Source of the DNA: Rhodohalobacter sp. 614A
Lineage (GTDB): Bacteria > Bacteroidota > Rhodothermia > Balneolales > Balneolaceae
Direction of reading: 5' to 3'
Length of the DNA stretch: 64,000 nucleotides
Assembly: GCF_021462415.1 (NCBI RefSeq)
Contig: NZ_JAKEDS010000003.1
Span: 462,743 to 526,742 of the forward strand
In this document: in pieces, positions 18,330-27,214 of the stretch
Numbering within the stretch: the first letter of the stretch is position 1
Layout: each line of letters begins with the position of its first letter
Position numbers and translations under genes: made by a program
Notes under the pieces: model-generated
The model's database searches: none
What the model was told of the DNA's origin: nothing
Seen by the model: the letters and a program-made list of their open reading frames with translations, nothing else

Positions 18330-19577
18330 TTAGGAATTAATATCAATCAGTGACTGACCATTTTCATCAATAATACCGTGCTTGATGCCAACTTTTTTGA
18401 AAGCGGCTAAAATTTTATCCAGATGTTCATCCGTGTGAGTTGCCATATAGCTTGTACGTACAAGGGCCTGGCCACGCGGCACGGCAGGTGGCACAACTGC
18501 ATTCACATATACGCCGGCTTCAAAAAGGTCTTTCCAGAATTCGAAGCAGCTAATCATATCTCCGATTACAACCGGAATAATTGGAGTTTGGCTGGTCCAA
18601 ACATTAAAACCAAGAGCTTTCAACTCCTTTCTCATATAGTTGGAAATTTCTTCGAGTCGTTCGAGTCTCCATGGTTCTTCCTGCAGAATTTCTAGTGATT
18701 TTAGAACAGTCGCCACATTTGCAGGAGGCATACTCGCACTAAAAATATGTGCCGGTGATTTATGGCGAACATATTCGATAACTTCTCTGTCGCCGACGAG
18801 AAATCCTCCAAGAGATGCAAAAGATTTAGAAAAAGTACCACTGATAAGATCCACCTTGTCCATGAGTCCAAAAACAGAAGCCGATCCTCGTCCTCCCTCT
18901 CCCACAACACCAATAGCGTGGGCATCATCAATGTAGAGACCTGCATCAAATTCCTCAGCCAGTTCTACCAACTCAGGGATTTTGGCGAGCGTACCAGACA
19001 TTGAGAAAACGCCATCAGTAACAATAATTTTCCCAACCGATGAATCTTCTCGTTCAAGAAGAGATCGCAGGTGATCTATATCGTTATGGCGATATCGAAC
19101 TGTTTTTGCATTTGAAACCTGGGTACCAACTACAATACAGGCGTGATTATCTTTATCAGAAAAAATAACATCGTTTCGATCGGCAACGGTTTGAATGGAA
19201 CCTTCATTGGTTTGATAACCGGTGCTAAACAGCACACAGGAATCCTTCCGCATAAACTTTGCCAGCTTCTCTTCAAGCTCCAGATGGAGGTCAAGAGTAC
19301 CATTCAAATAGCGGGAACCCGTACACCCTGTTCCGTATACTTTAATTACATTTTGGGCGGCTTCAATTGTCCGGGGATCGTTGGTGAGTCCGAGATAATT
19401 ATTAGACCCGGCCATGATCACATCCCTTCCCTCGATGTTTACGGTTGTTCCGTCTGTGGCTTGTAAAGGTTTAAAATATGGATAAAGTCCACTTTCCTTT
19501 ATTTCCTCAGCCGTAGTAAACTCGTAGGCCTTTTTAAATACACTTCTGTGGGAGGTTTCGGCTTTAATATCGCCCAT
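18330..19577 (-). CDS. spt: Alpha-oxoamine synthase, serine palmitoyltransferase-like
   Basis: A 415-residue PLP enzyme that condenses an amino acid with an acyl-CoA/ACP. The PLP lysine is Lys251 in GTFSKSFASLGG. His145 (DKDNHAC) is the ring-stacking residue, and Asp218/His220 lie in YIDDAHAIGVVG. The N-terminus (YPYFKPLQ, then GSNNYLGLT) resembles Bacteroidota serine palmitoyltransferases more than KBL or BioF. Serine would give 3-ketosphinganine; cysteate would give the sulfonolipid precursor known from relatives such as Salinibacter. Neighbouring glycosyltransferases, the GNAT gene and an SDR support a lipid role over biotin or threonine metabolism, since no bio genes are present. Confidence 0.85.
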   Translation of the reverse strand: MGDIKAETSHRSVFKKAYEFTTAEEIKESGLYPYFKPLQATDGTTVNIEGRDVIMAGSNNYLGLTNDPRTIEAAQNVIKVYGTGCTGSRYLNGTLDLHLELEEKLAKFMRKDSCVLFSTGYQTNEGSIQTVADRNDVIFSDKDNHACIVVGTQVSNAKTVRYRHNDIDHLRSLLEREDSSVGKIIVTDGVFSMSGTLAKIPELVELAEEFDAGLYIDDAHAIGVVGEGGRGSASVFGLMDKVDLISGTFSKSFASLGGFLVGDREVIEYVRHKSPAHIFSASMPPANVATVLKSLEILQEEPWRLERLEEISNYMRKELKALGFNVWTSQTPIIPVVIGDMISCFEFWKDLFEAGVYVNAVVPPAVPRGQALVRTSYMATHTDEHLDKILAAFKKVGIKHGIIDENGQSLIDINS

Positions 19578-19645
19578 TATAAATCGTTGCTTTTATTTTA
19601 AACAAGTAAATATACCGAGTATTCCGCTTCAATCAAATTTGAGAT

Positions 19646-20770
19646 TCAATTTGAAACGCTTTTGACAATACTTTTCAGAAATGAGATATATCGATCGACA
19701 ACCGTATCCCAGCTATAATTTTTCTGGACATACTCCTTCGACTTCTCAGACAGATCATCAAGCTCATGTACTAGAACATAATCAATTTTTTCAGCAAAAA
19801 GATCCGCTTCTCCATGCGGAATCCTGTACCCGTTTACACCCTGCTCAATCACATCTTTTATTCCTTCCAGATCGGATGCTATGGCAGGTACATTTGCCCG
19901 GTTTGCTTCCAACAAAACAATTCCGAATCCTTCCATGTCCCCTTCAACAGGAATATTCGGCATCACAAAAAGGTCGGCAGCTGCGTAACATGCATGCAAT
20001 ATATTTCCAGGCTGCTTCCCAACAATAACAATTTTTTCTTTCTGATCAGAATTTTCTCTCGCTTTTAAAATATTCTCATGCTCAGGGCCATCTCCGACAA
20101 TCAAATAAACAGCGTCGGTTTCAACCTTATTAAATACTTCCTGGATAAACCATTCATGGCCCTTTCTCTTCACCTGGCGGCCCACTGAAAGTAAAAGTTT
20201 CTTATGGGTCAGATCAATCCCAAATTCTTTTTCAATAATTTGCCGTGCCTCAATTTGTTCAGGTAGCTTTTTTACCACTTTCATATCAAACCCATTTGGC
20301 AGAGCTACTCCTTTTGCTGGTGCCATTCCTCTTTTAATACATTCATCCCGTGTGGCTGAGGAAACCGAAATAACCCCGTCCAGTTTCTTAAAAACCGACG
20401 GCACATACCATTGATACAAAGCCACCGGTTTCGTCACATCCTGCCCGTGATTAATTGTAACAAAGGGCACATTTGGTTTTTTAAACATCGCCGGCAAAAC
20501 TCCGGCCGTTACCATTGAGGAAAAAAGGACTACATCAGGTTTTGTTTTCTTTATTTTTGAAGGAATTCTCCAAAGGAGGCTGACTAAGAAGAAAAAAGCT
20601 TTAACCCCGATAAATCTCCAGGATGTTTGCATAATAATAGCATCCACTTCCACATCGTCCCGACGGTGCAAGGCATCCACCAACTGTATGCTAACGTTTT
20701 GCATTCCTCCAACACTTTTAAGGGGTTTGCCTTTTGGGGGGTGCAGATGTGAAATATAGAGTATGCGCAA
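19646..20770 (-). CDS. Family 4 glycosyltransferase
   Basis: A 374-residue GT-B enzyme. It starts MRILYISHLHPPKG; the donor-binding half has LLLSVGRQVKRKGHEWFI and then EGFGIVLLEANRANVPAIA with the GT4 EX7E motif. The first codon is TTG at 20770, four bases after the stop of the upstream glycosyltransferase; the next ATG is 22 codons in and would cut into the fold. It is the second gene of the four-gene lipid operon and probably adds a sugar to the sphingoid or ceramide product. The donor is unknown. Confidence 0.87.
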   Translation of the reverse strand: MRILYISHLHPPKGKPLKSVGGMQNVSIQLVDALHRRDDVEVDAIIMQTSWRFIGVKAFFFLVSLLWRIPSKIKKTKPDVVLFSSMVTAGVLPAMFKKPNVPFVTINHGQDVTKPVALYQWYVPSVFKKLDGVISVSSATRDECIKRGMAPAKGVALPNGFDMKVVKKLPEQIEARQIIEKEFGIDLTHKKLLLSVGRQVKRKGHEWFIQEVFNKVETDAVYLIVGDGPEHENILKARENSDQKEKIVIVGKQPGNILHACYAAADLFVMPNIPVEGDMEGFGIVLLEANRANVPAIASDLEGIKDVIEQGVNGYRIPHGEADLFAEKIDYVLVHELDDLSEKSKEYVQKNYSWDTVVDRYISFLKSIVKSVSN

Positions 20771-20774
20771 TGTG

Positions 20775-21905
20775 TTATTTCTCAGCCTCCAAAACTTCTT
20801 TGTAGTAACCTAAAAGCTTACCGTTTATCGAGTCCCAACTATATTTTTTTGATTTTTCCAGAGATGCATTTGCCATTCGTTTGCGCAATTCCGGATCAAC
20901 AATCAATTTCTCGATTAAGGTAAAAAATTTATCCGATCTTTCAACGGGTGCCCGAAATCCGTTTTCTCCATGATCTACCAACGATTTACTACCCGTAGCA
21001 TTCGCTACAACAGCCGGCAATCCGCTGGCCATGGCTTCAAGGGTTACATTTCCAAAAGTTTCAGTATCTGAGGGAAAAAAGAAAATATCGCTGGATGCAT
21101 ACGCTTTGGCAAGATCTTCTCCTTTTAAAAATCCGGTAAAAAGGGCCTTTGGCAGTAATTCCATCATCCCATCCTGGGCGGGTCCATCGCCCACAACCAT
21201 TGCCTTTACTTTTTTATACTTCTTTTTGAGCCGATTCACAACATCAGCGAAAAGGCGAAGGTTTTTTTCCCAAACAAGGCGGGAGACAAAGGTCACTATA
21301 ATATCGCCATCATCAAAACCATGTTCCCGTCTCCATTGCATATCTCTTTTTTGGGGATTGAAAAGCTCGCTGTTTATCCCTCTCTCCCATAACTTTAATT
21401 CTGCCGTAATATCTTTTTCGACCAAAATTTCCGCCATAGATTTTGAGGGCACATACACTTCCCTGCACTTTCCATAAAACCAAGCCAAAAATTTCCACAA
21501 CGTGGGCTCTAATACGGAAAGCTTGTAGTACTTCAGGTAACTCGAAAAATGGGTGTGATAGGAAGAAACAACCGGAACCTCTTTTTTTTCTGCCCATCGT
21601 AATGCCTTAATCCCCAGAATATCAGGTGTGGCAAGGTGGACTAAATCCGGGTTAAACGCTTCCAGTTTTTTTTGCGCTTTTTGGGGAAAACCGGTTGTAA
21701 ATCTGTACTCGGGTCTGCCGGGCATCTTAACAGAAGGGACTGCAATGAGAGTACCAATGTGATTAAAAGCCGGTTTCGGAATAGTCGGCCCAAAAATCAG
21801 TACTTCAACCCCATTTTGTTGAAGGTAATCTACCAATCGGTTTAGTGTGAGGGAGACGCCATCACGAATGTGATTATAGTTGCCGGTAAAAATTGCTACC
21901 CTCAT
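20775..21905 (-). CDS. Family 4 glycosyltransferase, MgtA/SqdX-like
   Basis: A 376-residue GT-B enzyme starting MRVAIFTGNYNHIRDGVS at ATG 21905. The frame runs open to 22043, but that would overlap the divergent SDR gene and adds no conserved sequence. PVVSSYHTHFSSYLKYY, WERGINSELFNP and DTETFGNVTLEAMASGLPAVV are the hallmarks of diacylglycerol/lipid glycosyltransferases such as MgtA and SqdX. It is the first gene of the operon running to the GNAT gene. A membrane-lipid acceptor is likely; sugar identity is not known. Confidence 0.88.
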   Translation of the reverse strand: MRVAIFTGNYNHIRDGVSLTLNRLVDYLQQNGVEVLIFGPTIPKPAFNHIGTLIAVPSVKMPGRPEYRFTTGFPQKAQKKLEAFNPDLVHLATPDILGIKALRWAEKKEVPVVSSYHTHFSSYLKYYKLSVLEPTLWKFLAWFYGKCREVYVPSKSMAEILVEKDITAELKLWERGINSELFNPQKRDMQWRREHGFDDGDIIVTFVSRLVWEKNLRLFADVVNRLKKKYKKVKAMVVGDGPAQDGMMELLPKALFTGFLKGEDLAKAYASSDIFFFPSDTETFGNVTLEAMASGLPAVVANATGSKSLVDHGENGFRAPVERSDKFFTLIEKLIVDPELRKRMANASLEKSKKYSWDSINGKLLGYYKEVLEAEK

Positions 21906-21998
21906 TCCGTCATATTGTTTCAAATGCAATGGCCATATTTGTATCTTAGGCTGATGATCAGCCATATTCAAATGAAAGCATGTGAATATACAAATTAA

Positions 21999-22973
21999 AT
22001 GAATGTATTTGTTACCGGAGGAACCGGTTTTATTGGCAGCCACCTTGTCGATTCTTTAATCGATGATGATAAAACCGACAAGATCAAGTGCCTTGTTCGG
22101 AATAGGGAAAAATGGCTGGAGGGCAAATCGTACCAAAAAATAGACGGCGACCTCCATTCCATTCGAACCATAGAAGAGGCTTTACATGATGTTGATACGA
22201 TTGTGCATCTTGCCGGAGTAGTAAAAGCTCCAACCCAGAAAGAGTTCGATTTTGCAAACGTAGAGGCAACCGAACACCTGGTACGACTGGCCAATCGATC
22301 GGGCGTTAAAAAAATGGTGATTCTTTCATCTCTTGCCGCAGCAGGTCCCAGTAAAGGAAAACCACTTGCTGAAGAAGATCCCATGAAGCCCATCAGCATG
22401 TATGGGCGGTCCAAGAAAAAGATGGAAGAGATGATTCACAAAGTGGCTAATCCCGATTTATCGGTAACTATTTTGCGGCCGCCGGCGGTCTATGGCCCGC
22501 GGGAAGACCAGATTTACACTCTTTTTAAAATGATGAGCAAAGGTGTGGCGCCAATGGTTGGTGACGGTGAAAAACCTGAACTTTCGATTATTTACGTACA
22601 AGACCTGATCCAGGCAATTCACAAATCAATCTCTCAGAAAGAGAAAGGGGTTCACACCTATTTTGTTTCGGGGGATGAGGTCACAAACTGGAATCGCATT
22701 AACGAAATTGTACAGACAGTTTTGGGAAAGAAAACAATCCCGTTACACATCAAACCGGATTGGGTAAAAAAAATAGCCGGAATTGTAGAAACAACAGCAA
22801 CATTTTTTGGTTCATATCCCGTTGTTAACAGGGATAAAGCGAATGAAATGATTCTCGAATGGGTGTGTAATCATCAAAAAGCAAAAAAAGAGTTACACTA
22901 CCAACCCCGGTATACCCTTGAAGAAGGCATCTCAAGAACATTGCGATGGTATAAAAAACATAATTGGTTATGA
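21999..22973 (+). CDS. Extended SDR: NAD-dependent epimerase/reductase, CerR candidate
   Basis: A 324-residue Rossmann protein with the NAD motif GGTGFIGSHL at residues 7-16 and the extended-SDR active site YGRSKKKMEE (the Y-x3-K form) near 139-148. It is divergent from the lipid operon, with only 93 bases between starts, so the two may share a control region. In Caulobacter the ceramide reductase CerR is an enzyme of this type encoded close to spt; a nucleotide-sugar epimerase is the main alternative. The stop overlaps the next gene in ATGA. Confidence 0.8.
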   Translation: MNVFVTGGTGFIGSHLVDSLIDDDKTDKIKCLVRNREKWLEGKSYQKIDGDLHSIRTIEEALHDVDTIVHLAGVVKAPTQKEFDFANVEATEHLVRLANRSGVKKMVILSSLAAAGPSKGKPLAEEDPMKPISMYGRSKKKMEEMIHKVANPDLSVTILRPPAVYGPREDQIYTLFKMMSKGVAPMVGDGEKPELSIIYVQDLIQAIHKSISQKEKGVHTYFVSGDEVTNWNRINEIVQTVLGKKTIPLHIKPDWVKKIAGIVETTATFFGSYPVVNRDKANEMILEWVCNHQKAKKELHYQPRYTLEEGISRTLRWYKKHNWL

Positions 22974-24514
22974 ACAGACGTCTGAAAACATTTTTACTTT
23001 TTACCACACTTTTATTTCTCCCTGTTGGAATTTTACACGCTCAACTTGTTAAAGATCTCGGCCGGCAAATTGAAGTTCCCAACATTACGAACCTGCAAAG
23101 TTCGGCAACCCACCTTTATGTTCTATCAGAAAGTGAAGGGCTCGTTGTTTTTCGTGCTCTGAGTGATTCCCTCCAATGGCTTTACTCTTCAACCGGCATG
23201 CAACAACGTGGCCACACGCTCGAAAGTGATATCCGTTTTGCCTATCTCTACGGAGATGCCCGAAGGCTTACGGTTATTGAACCGACCTCTGTACTGGGCG
23301 TTTATTCATCCACAGTATTGCCGGATGTTCCGCACTCGGCCAAACGCATTGGCAATGATCTTTTCATTGCACTTGGCAACTCCGGATTTGGACGCATTAG
23401 CCTGGAAACACCGGAAAGTGTAGATGCTGGCTTCGAAACCATTCATGAAAACAACACGCTGGACCTTGCAACGGATGGAGGACAAACTCTATTTGTACTA
23501 CAAGCGGGAGGAATTCTCAACATTTATACTGTTCGCGAAGGAAGGGTGAACCTGAGTGAAGAAGTTGAAGTCGGACACAACCTGAATAAATTATTTTTGA
23601 TTGAAGGCGAATTAATGGGATCAGATAGCGATGGAAATATTTATCTGATCAATTCAGACGGTGATACGCAACAGATTGCCGATGTTCTTAATTCTGTTGA
23701 TAAAATTTCAACATGGAAAGACAGAACGATTGTTCGTACAGAAAATGCCGATCTCTGGATGGAGGATTCGGCCGGGAATTTCAACCGCTGGAAATCGGGA
23801 GAGCGTTCAGGAAATTATTTCACAATATCTGAAGACACATTTTGGATTACTGAGTACAACAAAGTGGTACCTATTGTGGAACAAACCTCGCAGCGGCAAC
23901 CCTCAAATGCTGGCACATCCACATCCGGATCTTTTCAACTCAGCGAAATCAATAATGTGGTTCTTCCCTATCCCCGGCCATTACTTCTGCCTATAGAATT
24001 TGAATCGGAGGTAAACTTAAATGATGTCTCCTTGAGTTACAGCGCTTCGTTTGATAATGCCCAAATTCGCGGCAACACATTTTACTGGCAGCCCACGGCT
24101 ACCCAATCCGGCCGACACAACGTAACGATTACCGCCTCGCTGGCTGACGGGCGATCGGACAGTACTCAATTTATTATCAACTTAAGGCCATTTAATTCAC
24201 CTCCACGATTTACTCCTACCCGCCCAATTTCTATACCGGTTGGCGAAATGTTTGAACTTCAGATTAGCGCCATTGACCCGGACGGAATGGATCAATCCCT
24301 TAACCGATACCTTGGAGTGGACATGCCGAACGGCGCTCACATCAACGAACAAACCGGAAGATTTACCTGGGAACCCTCGGAAAGAGAGGTCGGAGAACAT
24401 TCATTCCGCGTAATTGCGACCGATCAATACGGAGCTGCTGCTTCCCAGGATTATACTATTAATGTTGTGGAACTCTCCGCTCAATCAGGTGAAGAAGATC
24501 TGTTTGAACAGTGA
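22970..24514 (+). CDS. Secreted surface protein with propeller-like N-terminus and Ig-like C-terminus
   Basis: A 514-residue exported protein. The signal peptide ends near HAQ (residue ~25). The next ~300 residues contain repeated short beta-strand segments of the kind seen in beta-propellers. Residues ~330-500 look like two cadherin/Ig-like putative-binding modules (FYWQPTATQSGRHNVTITA and FTWEPSEREVGEHSFRVIA). No anchoring domain is evident at the C-terminus. ATG 22970 overlaps the stop of the SDR gene, and its own stop overlaps the GTG of mutY. Function unknown. Confidence 0.75.
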   Translation: MNRRLKTFLLFTTLLFLPVGILHAQLVKDLGRQIEVPNITNLQSSATHLYVLSESEGLVVFRALSDSLQWLYSSTGMQQRGHTLESDIRFAYLYGDARRLTVIEPTSVLGVYSSTVLPDVPHSAKRIGNDLFIALGNSGFGRISLETPESVDAGFETIHENNTLDLATDGGQTLFVLQAGGILNIYTVREGRVNLSEEVEVGHNLNKLFLIEGELMGSDSDGNIYLINSDGDTQQIADVLNSVDKISTWKDRTIVRTENADLWMEDSAGNFNRWKSGERSGNYFTISEDTFWITEYNKVVPIVEQTSQRQPSNAGTSTSGSFQLSEINNVVLPYPRPLLLPIEFESEVNLNDVSLSYSASFDNAQIRGNTFYWQPTATQSGRHNVTITASLADGRSDSTQFIINLRPFNSPPRFTPTRPISIPVGEMFELQISAIDPDGMDQSLNRYLGVDMPNGAHINEQTGRFTWEPSEREVGEHSFRVIATDQYGAAASQDYTINVVELSAQSGEEDLFEQ

Positions 24515-25599
24515 GCGATTTTCCGGATAAAATTTTAGAATGGTATTATCATCATAAGCGCGATCTCCCCTGGCGGGCGACTGACGATCCCTATAAAATC
24601 TGGATTTCGGAGATCATGCTTCAACAAACCCGGGTTGATACGGTCATTCCCTATTACGAACGATTTCTTGAGCGATTTCCCACCATTTATGATCTGGCCG
24701 ATGCTGATCAACAATCGGTTTTAAAATGCTGGGAAGGTTTAGGGTATTACAGCCGTGGGCGGAATCTTCACCACGCCTCAAAAATGGTTGTGGAAAATTT
24801 TGATGGTCAATTACCTTCCACCTGGAAAGAGATCACTTCACTAAAAGGAATTGGACCGTACTCGGCATCTGCCATTCTAAGTATCGCTTTCCAAAAAAAG
24901 CATGCCGTTGTTGATGGAAATGTGATTCGCGTTTTATCCCGTTATTATGGAATTCAGGATGATATCCGAAAATCAGCCACTAAAAATAGAATCCAAGAGT
25001 TGGCTGATGATTTAGTTCCGGAGGATGTACCCGGCGATTTCAACCAGGCCGTGATGGAATTGGGAGCAACGGTTTGCACTCCTCAGAGTCCGGATTGTCT
25101 AACCTGTCCTGTTTCTTCAGATTGTGTAGCGGCAAATAGTGCTCAAACGGATGTAATCCCATACAAATCACCGGCAAAAAAAGTACCGCATCATCAAATT
25201 GGTATTGGAATTATCATCCGGGAAAATCAGGAAGTTTTAATCGCTCATCGAAAAGAAGATGCAATGCTGGGCGGACTCTGGGAATTTCCCGGCGGAAAGC
25301 AGGAAAACGATGAAAATATCCAAGATACTGTACACCGCGAATTACGGGAAGAGCTTGGAGTGGAAGTAAAAATTATTGAACCGTTTATGCGGTTGAAGCA
25401 TGCCTATTCTCATTTTAAAATTACGTTACATTCTTTTATCTGTCAGATCACAGATGGTACGCCGTCACCCAAAACCAGTCAAAAAATAAAGTGGGTGCCA
25501 ATCGATACTTTGGGTGAATATCCTTTTCCAAAAGCAAACCGAGACCTTACCAATAAACTCAGGAGTAAGGAGTTTTTACAAAAAGAACTAAATCTGTGA
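24511..25599 (+). CDS. mutY: A/G-specific adenine glycosylase
   Basis: A 362-residue base-excision repair enzyme that removes adenine opposite 8-oxoguanine. The helix-hairpin-helix is LKGIGPYSASAI near 110-121, with the catalytic Asp in VDGNVIRVLSRY. The iron-sulfur cluster cysteines keep the C-x6-C-x2-C-x5-C spacing (CTPQSPDCLTCPVSSDC). The C-terminal MutT-like domain carries the Nudix-type segment REEL near 280. The start is GTG overlapping the previous TGA, and the stop overlaps the next GTG the same way. Confidence 0.96.
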   Translation: MSDFPDKILEWYYHHKRDLPWRATDDPYKIWISEIMLQQTRVDTVIPYYERFLERFPTIYDLADADQQSVLKCWEGLGYYSRGRNLHHASKMVVENFDGQLPSTWKEITSLKGIGPYSASAILSIAFQKKHAVVDGNVIRVLSRYYGIQDDIRKSATKNRIQELADDLVPEDVPGDFNQAVMELGATVCTPQSPDCLTCPVSSDCVAANSAQTDVIPYKSPAKKVPHHQIGIGIIIRENQEVLIAHRKEDAMLGGLWEFPGGKQENDENIQDTVHRELREELGVEVKIIEPFMRLKHAYSHFKITLHSFICQITDGTPSPKTSQKIKWVPIDTLGEYPFPKANRDLTNKLRSKEFLQKELNL

Positions 25600-26435
25600 C
25601 CATTATAAAACCTTGTAGTCCTGCACAGCTTCGTCGCCTGAAACCCTACCTGGACTTGTGTGTGCAGAACCTTGAAACGCCGGACTATATTCACAATGAT
25701 CCTGTTTCTTTTGTTCATGCATTTGAGCATAAAGATGACCAAGAGCTGGCTGGTTTTTTTGCGGCAATTATGGCATGGGGCCGGCGAGATATTGTGCTGG
25801 CGAAAGTGCTGGATTTACTGGAACGGATGGATTATCGCCCTGCCGATTTTATCCGAAAGTATGACTATCGCTCCCAATCTGTTTTTGATGGGTTTAAGCA
25901 CCGCACTTTTAAACCGGTTGATGTTCACTGGCTCACCAAATGCCTGCAGGAAATTTTGCATTCCTACGGCTCGTTTGAAGCTTTCTGGAAATCCTGCTAC
26001 CAAATATCTCAGGAAACCGGACGTGAGCTCATGGCGGTTTTTCATCACCGTTTTTTTGATTTACACCCCAACATTCCTCACCGTACCCGGAAACATATTT
26101 CCAATCCGGAAAAGAACAGCGCTGCAAAACGTTTATATATGTATTTGCGATGGATGATTCGCCGGAACAGTTCTGTGGATATTGGAATTATGAATTTTAT
26201 GCCACCCTCCGAACTCGTTATTCCGCTTGATGTTCACTCGGCACGCCAGGCCCGTGTCCTGGGACTTCTAACCCGAAAAACCAATGATTGGAAAGCAGCC
26301 ATGGAACTAACAGAATTTGCCCGGTTGCTTGATCCTTCAGATCCTGCCAAATATGATTATGCCTTATTCGGAATTGGTGTCAATAAGCAACGTATTCCTG
26401 ATGAATTTGTGATCAACCCCCGGTTTTTGAAGTAA
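25596..26435 (+). CDS. TIGR02757/DUF2400 family protein
   Basis: A 279-residue protein of the TIGR02757 (DUF2400) family, recognised by FAAIMAWGRRDIVLAK, then KRLYMYLRWMIRR, and LVIPLDVHSARQARVLGL. The family has no established function in bacteria; its C-terminal helical part recalls HhH-GPD glycosylases, and members are annotated as DNA-glycosylase-like only by analogy. The GTG start overlaps the mutY stop by four bases. Coupling to mutY supports, but does not prove, a DNA-repair link. Confidence 0.85.
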   Translation: MTIIKPCSPAQLRRLKPYLDLCVQNLETPDYIHNDPVSFVHAFEHKDDQELAGFFAAIMAWGRRDIVLAKVLDLLERMDYRPADFIRKYDYRSQSVFDGFKHRTFKPVDVHWLTKCLQEILHSYGSFEAFWKSCYQISQETGRELMAVFHHRFFDLHPNIPHRTRKHISNPEKNSAAKRLYMYLRWMIRRNSSVDIGIMNFMPPSELVIPLDVHSARQARVLGLLTRKTNDWKAAMELTEFARLLDPSDPAKYDYALFGIGVNKQRIPDEFVINPRFLK

Positions 26436-26513
26436 GTTCAGGAGAATATTTGAAGGGTTTGAAAAATAATCTGATCTTAAAAAAAGAGAGTCGTTATATG
26501 AAGAAAAATCTTT

Positions 26514-27155
26514 ATGAAATATCTATTCGGAATCTTTATCTGTTTTTCATGTCTATTTAAAACCGCCGAAGCACAGAAAATCTATTCAAAATTAGGGGTG
26601 CACGCTGGTTATATGCCCAAATTTACGGTTCAGGAAGCCACAGATAGTCACGTCCGGCCTCTTGGAGTTCGATTGATGGTCTCTGACTATGACATGGCTC
26701 CTTTAGAGTTTGGGGTCCACGCATATGCCCGTTACGGAAAGACAGCTCGATTATCATACGGCGCTAGCCTGGCTTTTCTGATTGGCGAATGGAAAGCTCA
26801 TGATTTCAAAGCGGGACTTTCATTGAGTAAAATTGAGCTGGAGGATGTATTGCTCGAAGATGTGGGAATTATTGGTCCTCAGGTTGGGGATGTCCGTTTC
26901 CAGGGATTGGGCAACGAATTTAAACCCTTTATCGAATGGGAGTGGCTGGGAACACCATTAGCCTCTTTTTTTGTACAAATGAGTTATCGAATCATCAATG
27001 GAGAAAAGACAGTTGTGACTGAAGTAGAAGAGGTTGACAGCCCGGTATTTGATTTTCCCATGAACGAATTGAGAGAACGGGATTGGTCGTTTTTCTATTC
27101 AGCCTCGGGTTTTGAAATTGGTTTTGGGGTGAGCATTCATTTGCTTCGGGAATGA
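26514..27155 (+). CDS. Hypothetical exported protein, possible outer-membrane beta-barrel
   Basis: A 213-residue protein with a clear signal peptide (MKYLFGIFICFSCLFKTAEA, cleavage before Q). The mature part alternates aromatic and polar residues in short strands (FGVHAYARYGKTARLSYGAS, then FFVQMSYRIIN) and ends GFGVSIHLLRE, which fits a small porin-like barrel. There is no family I can name. It follows the mutY chain after 78 bases on the same strand. Confidence 0.6.
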   Translation: MKYLFGIFICFSCLFKTAEAQKIYSKLGVHAGYMPKFTVQEATDSHVRPLGVRLMVSDYDMAPLEFGVHAYARYGKTARLSYGASLAFLIGEWKAHDFKAGLSLSKIELEDVLLEDVGIIGPQVGDVRFQGLGNEFKPFIEWEWLGTPLASFFVQMSYRIINGEKTVVTEVEEVDSPVFDFPMNELRERDWSFFYSASGFEIGFGVSIHLLRE

Positions 27156-27214
27156 TCACATGTTTCAGAATTTGAACATTCAGAAACGGTCCTTTTTCCT
27201 CTTGAGAGTAACAT

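Noticed and set aside
21906-22043. Longer N-terminus of the MgtA-like glycosyltransferase
   Set aside because: It would overlap the divergent SDR gene by 45 bases, and MRVAIF at 21905 matches the usual family start.
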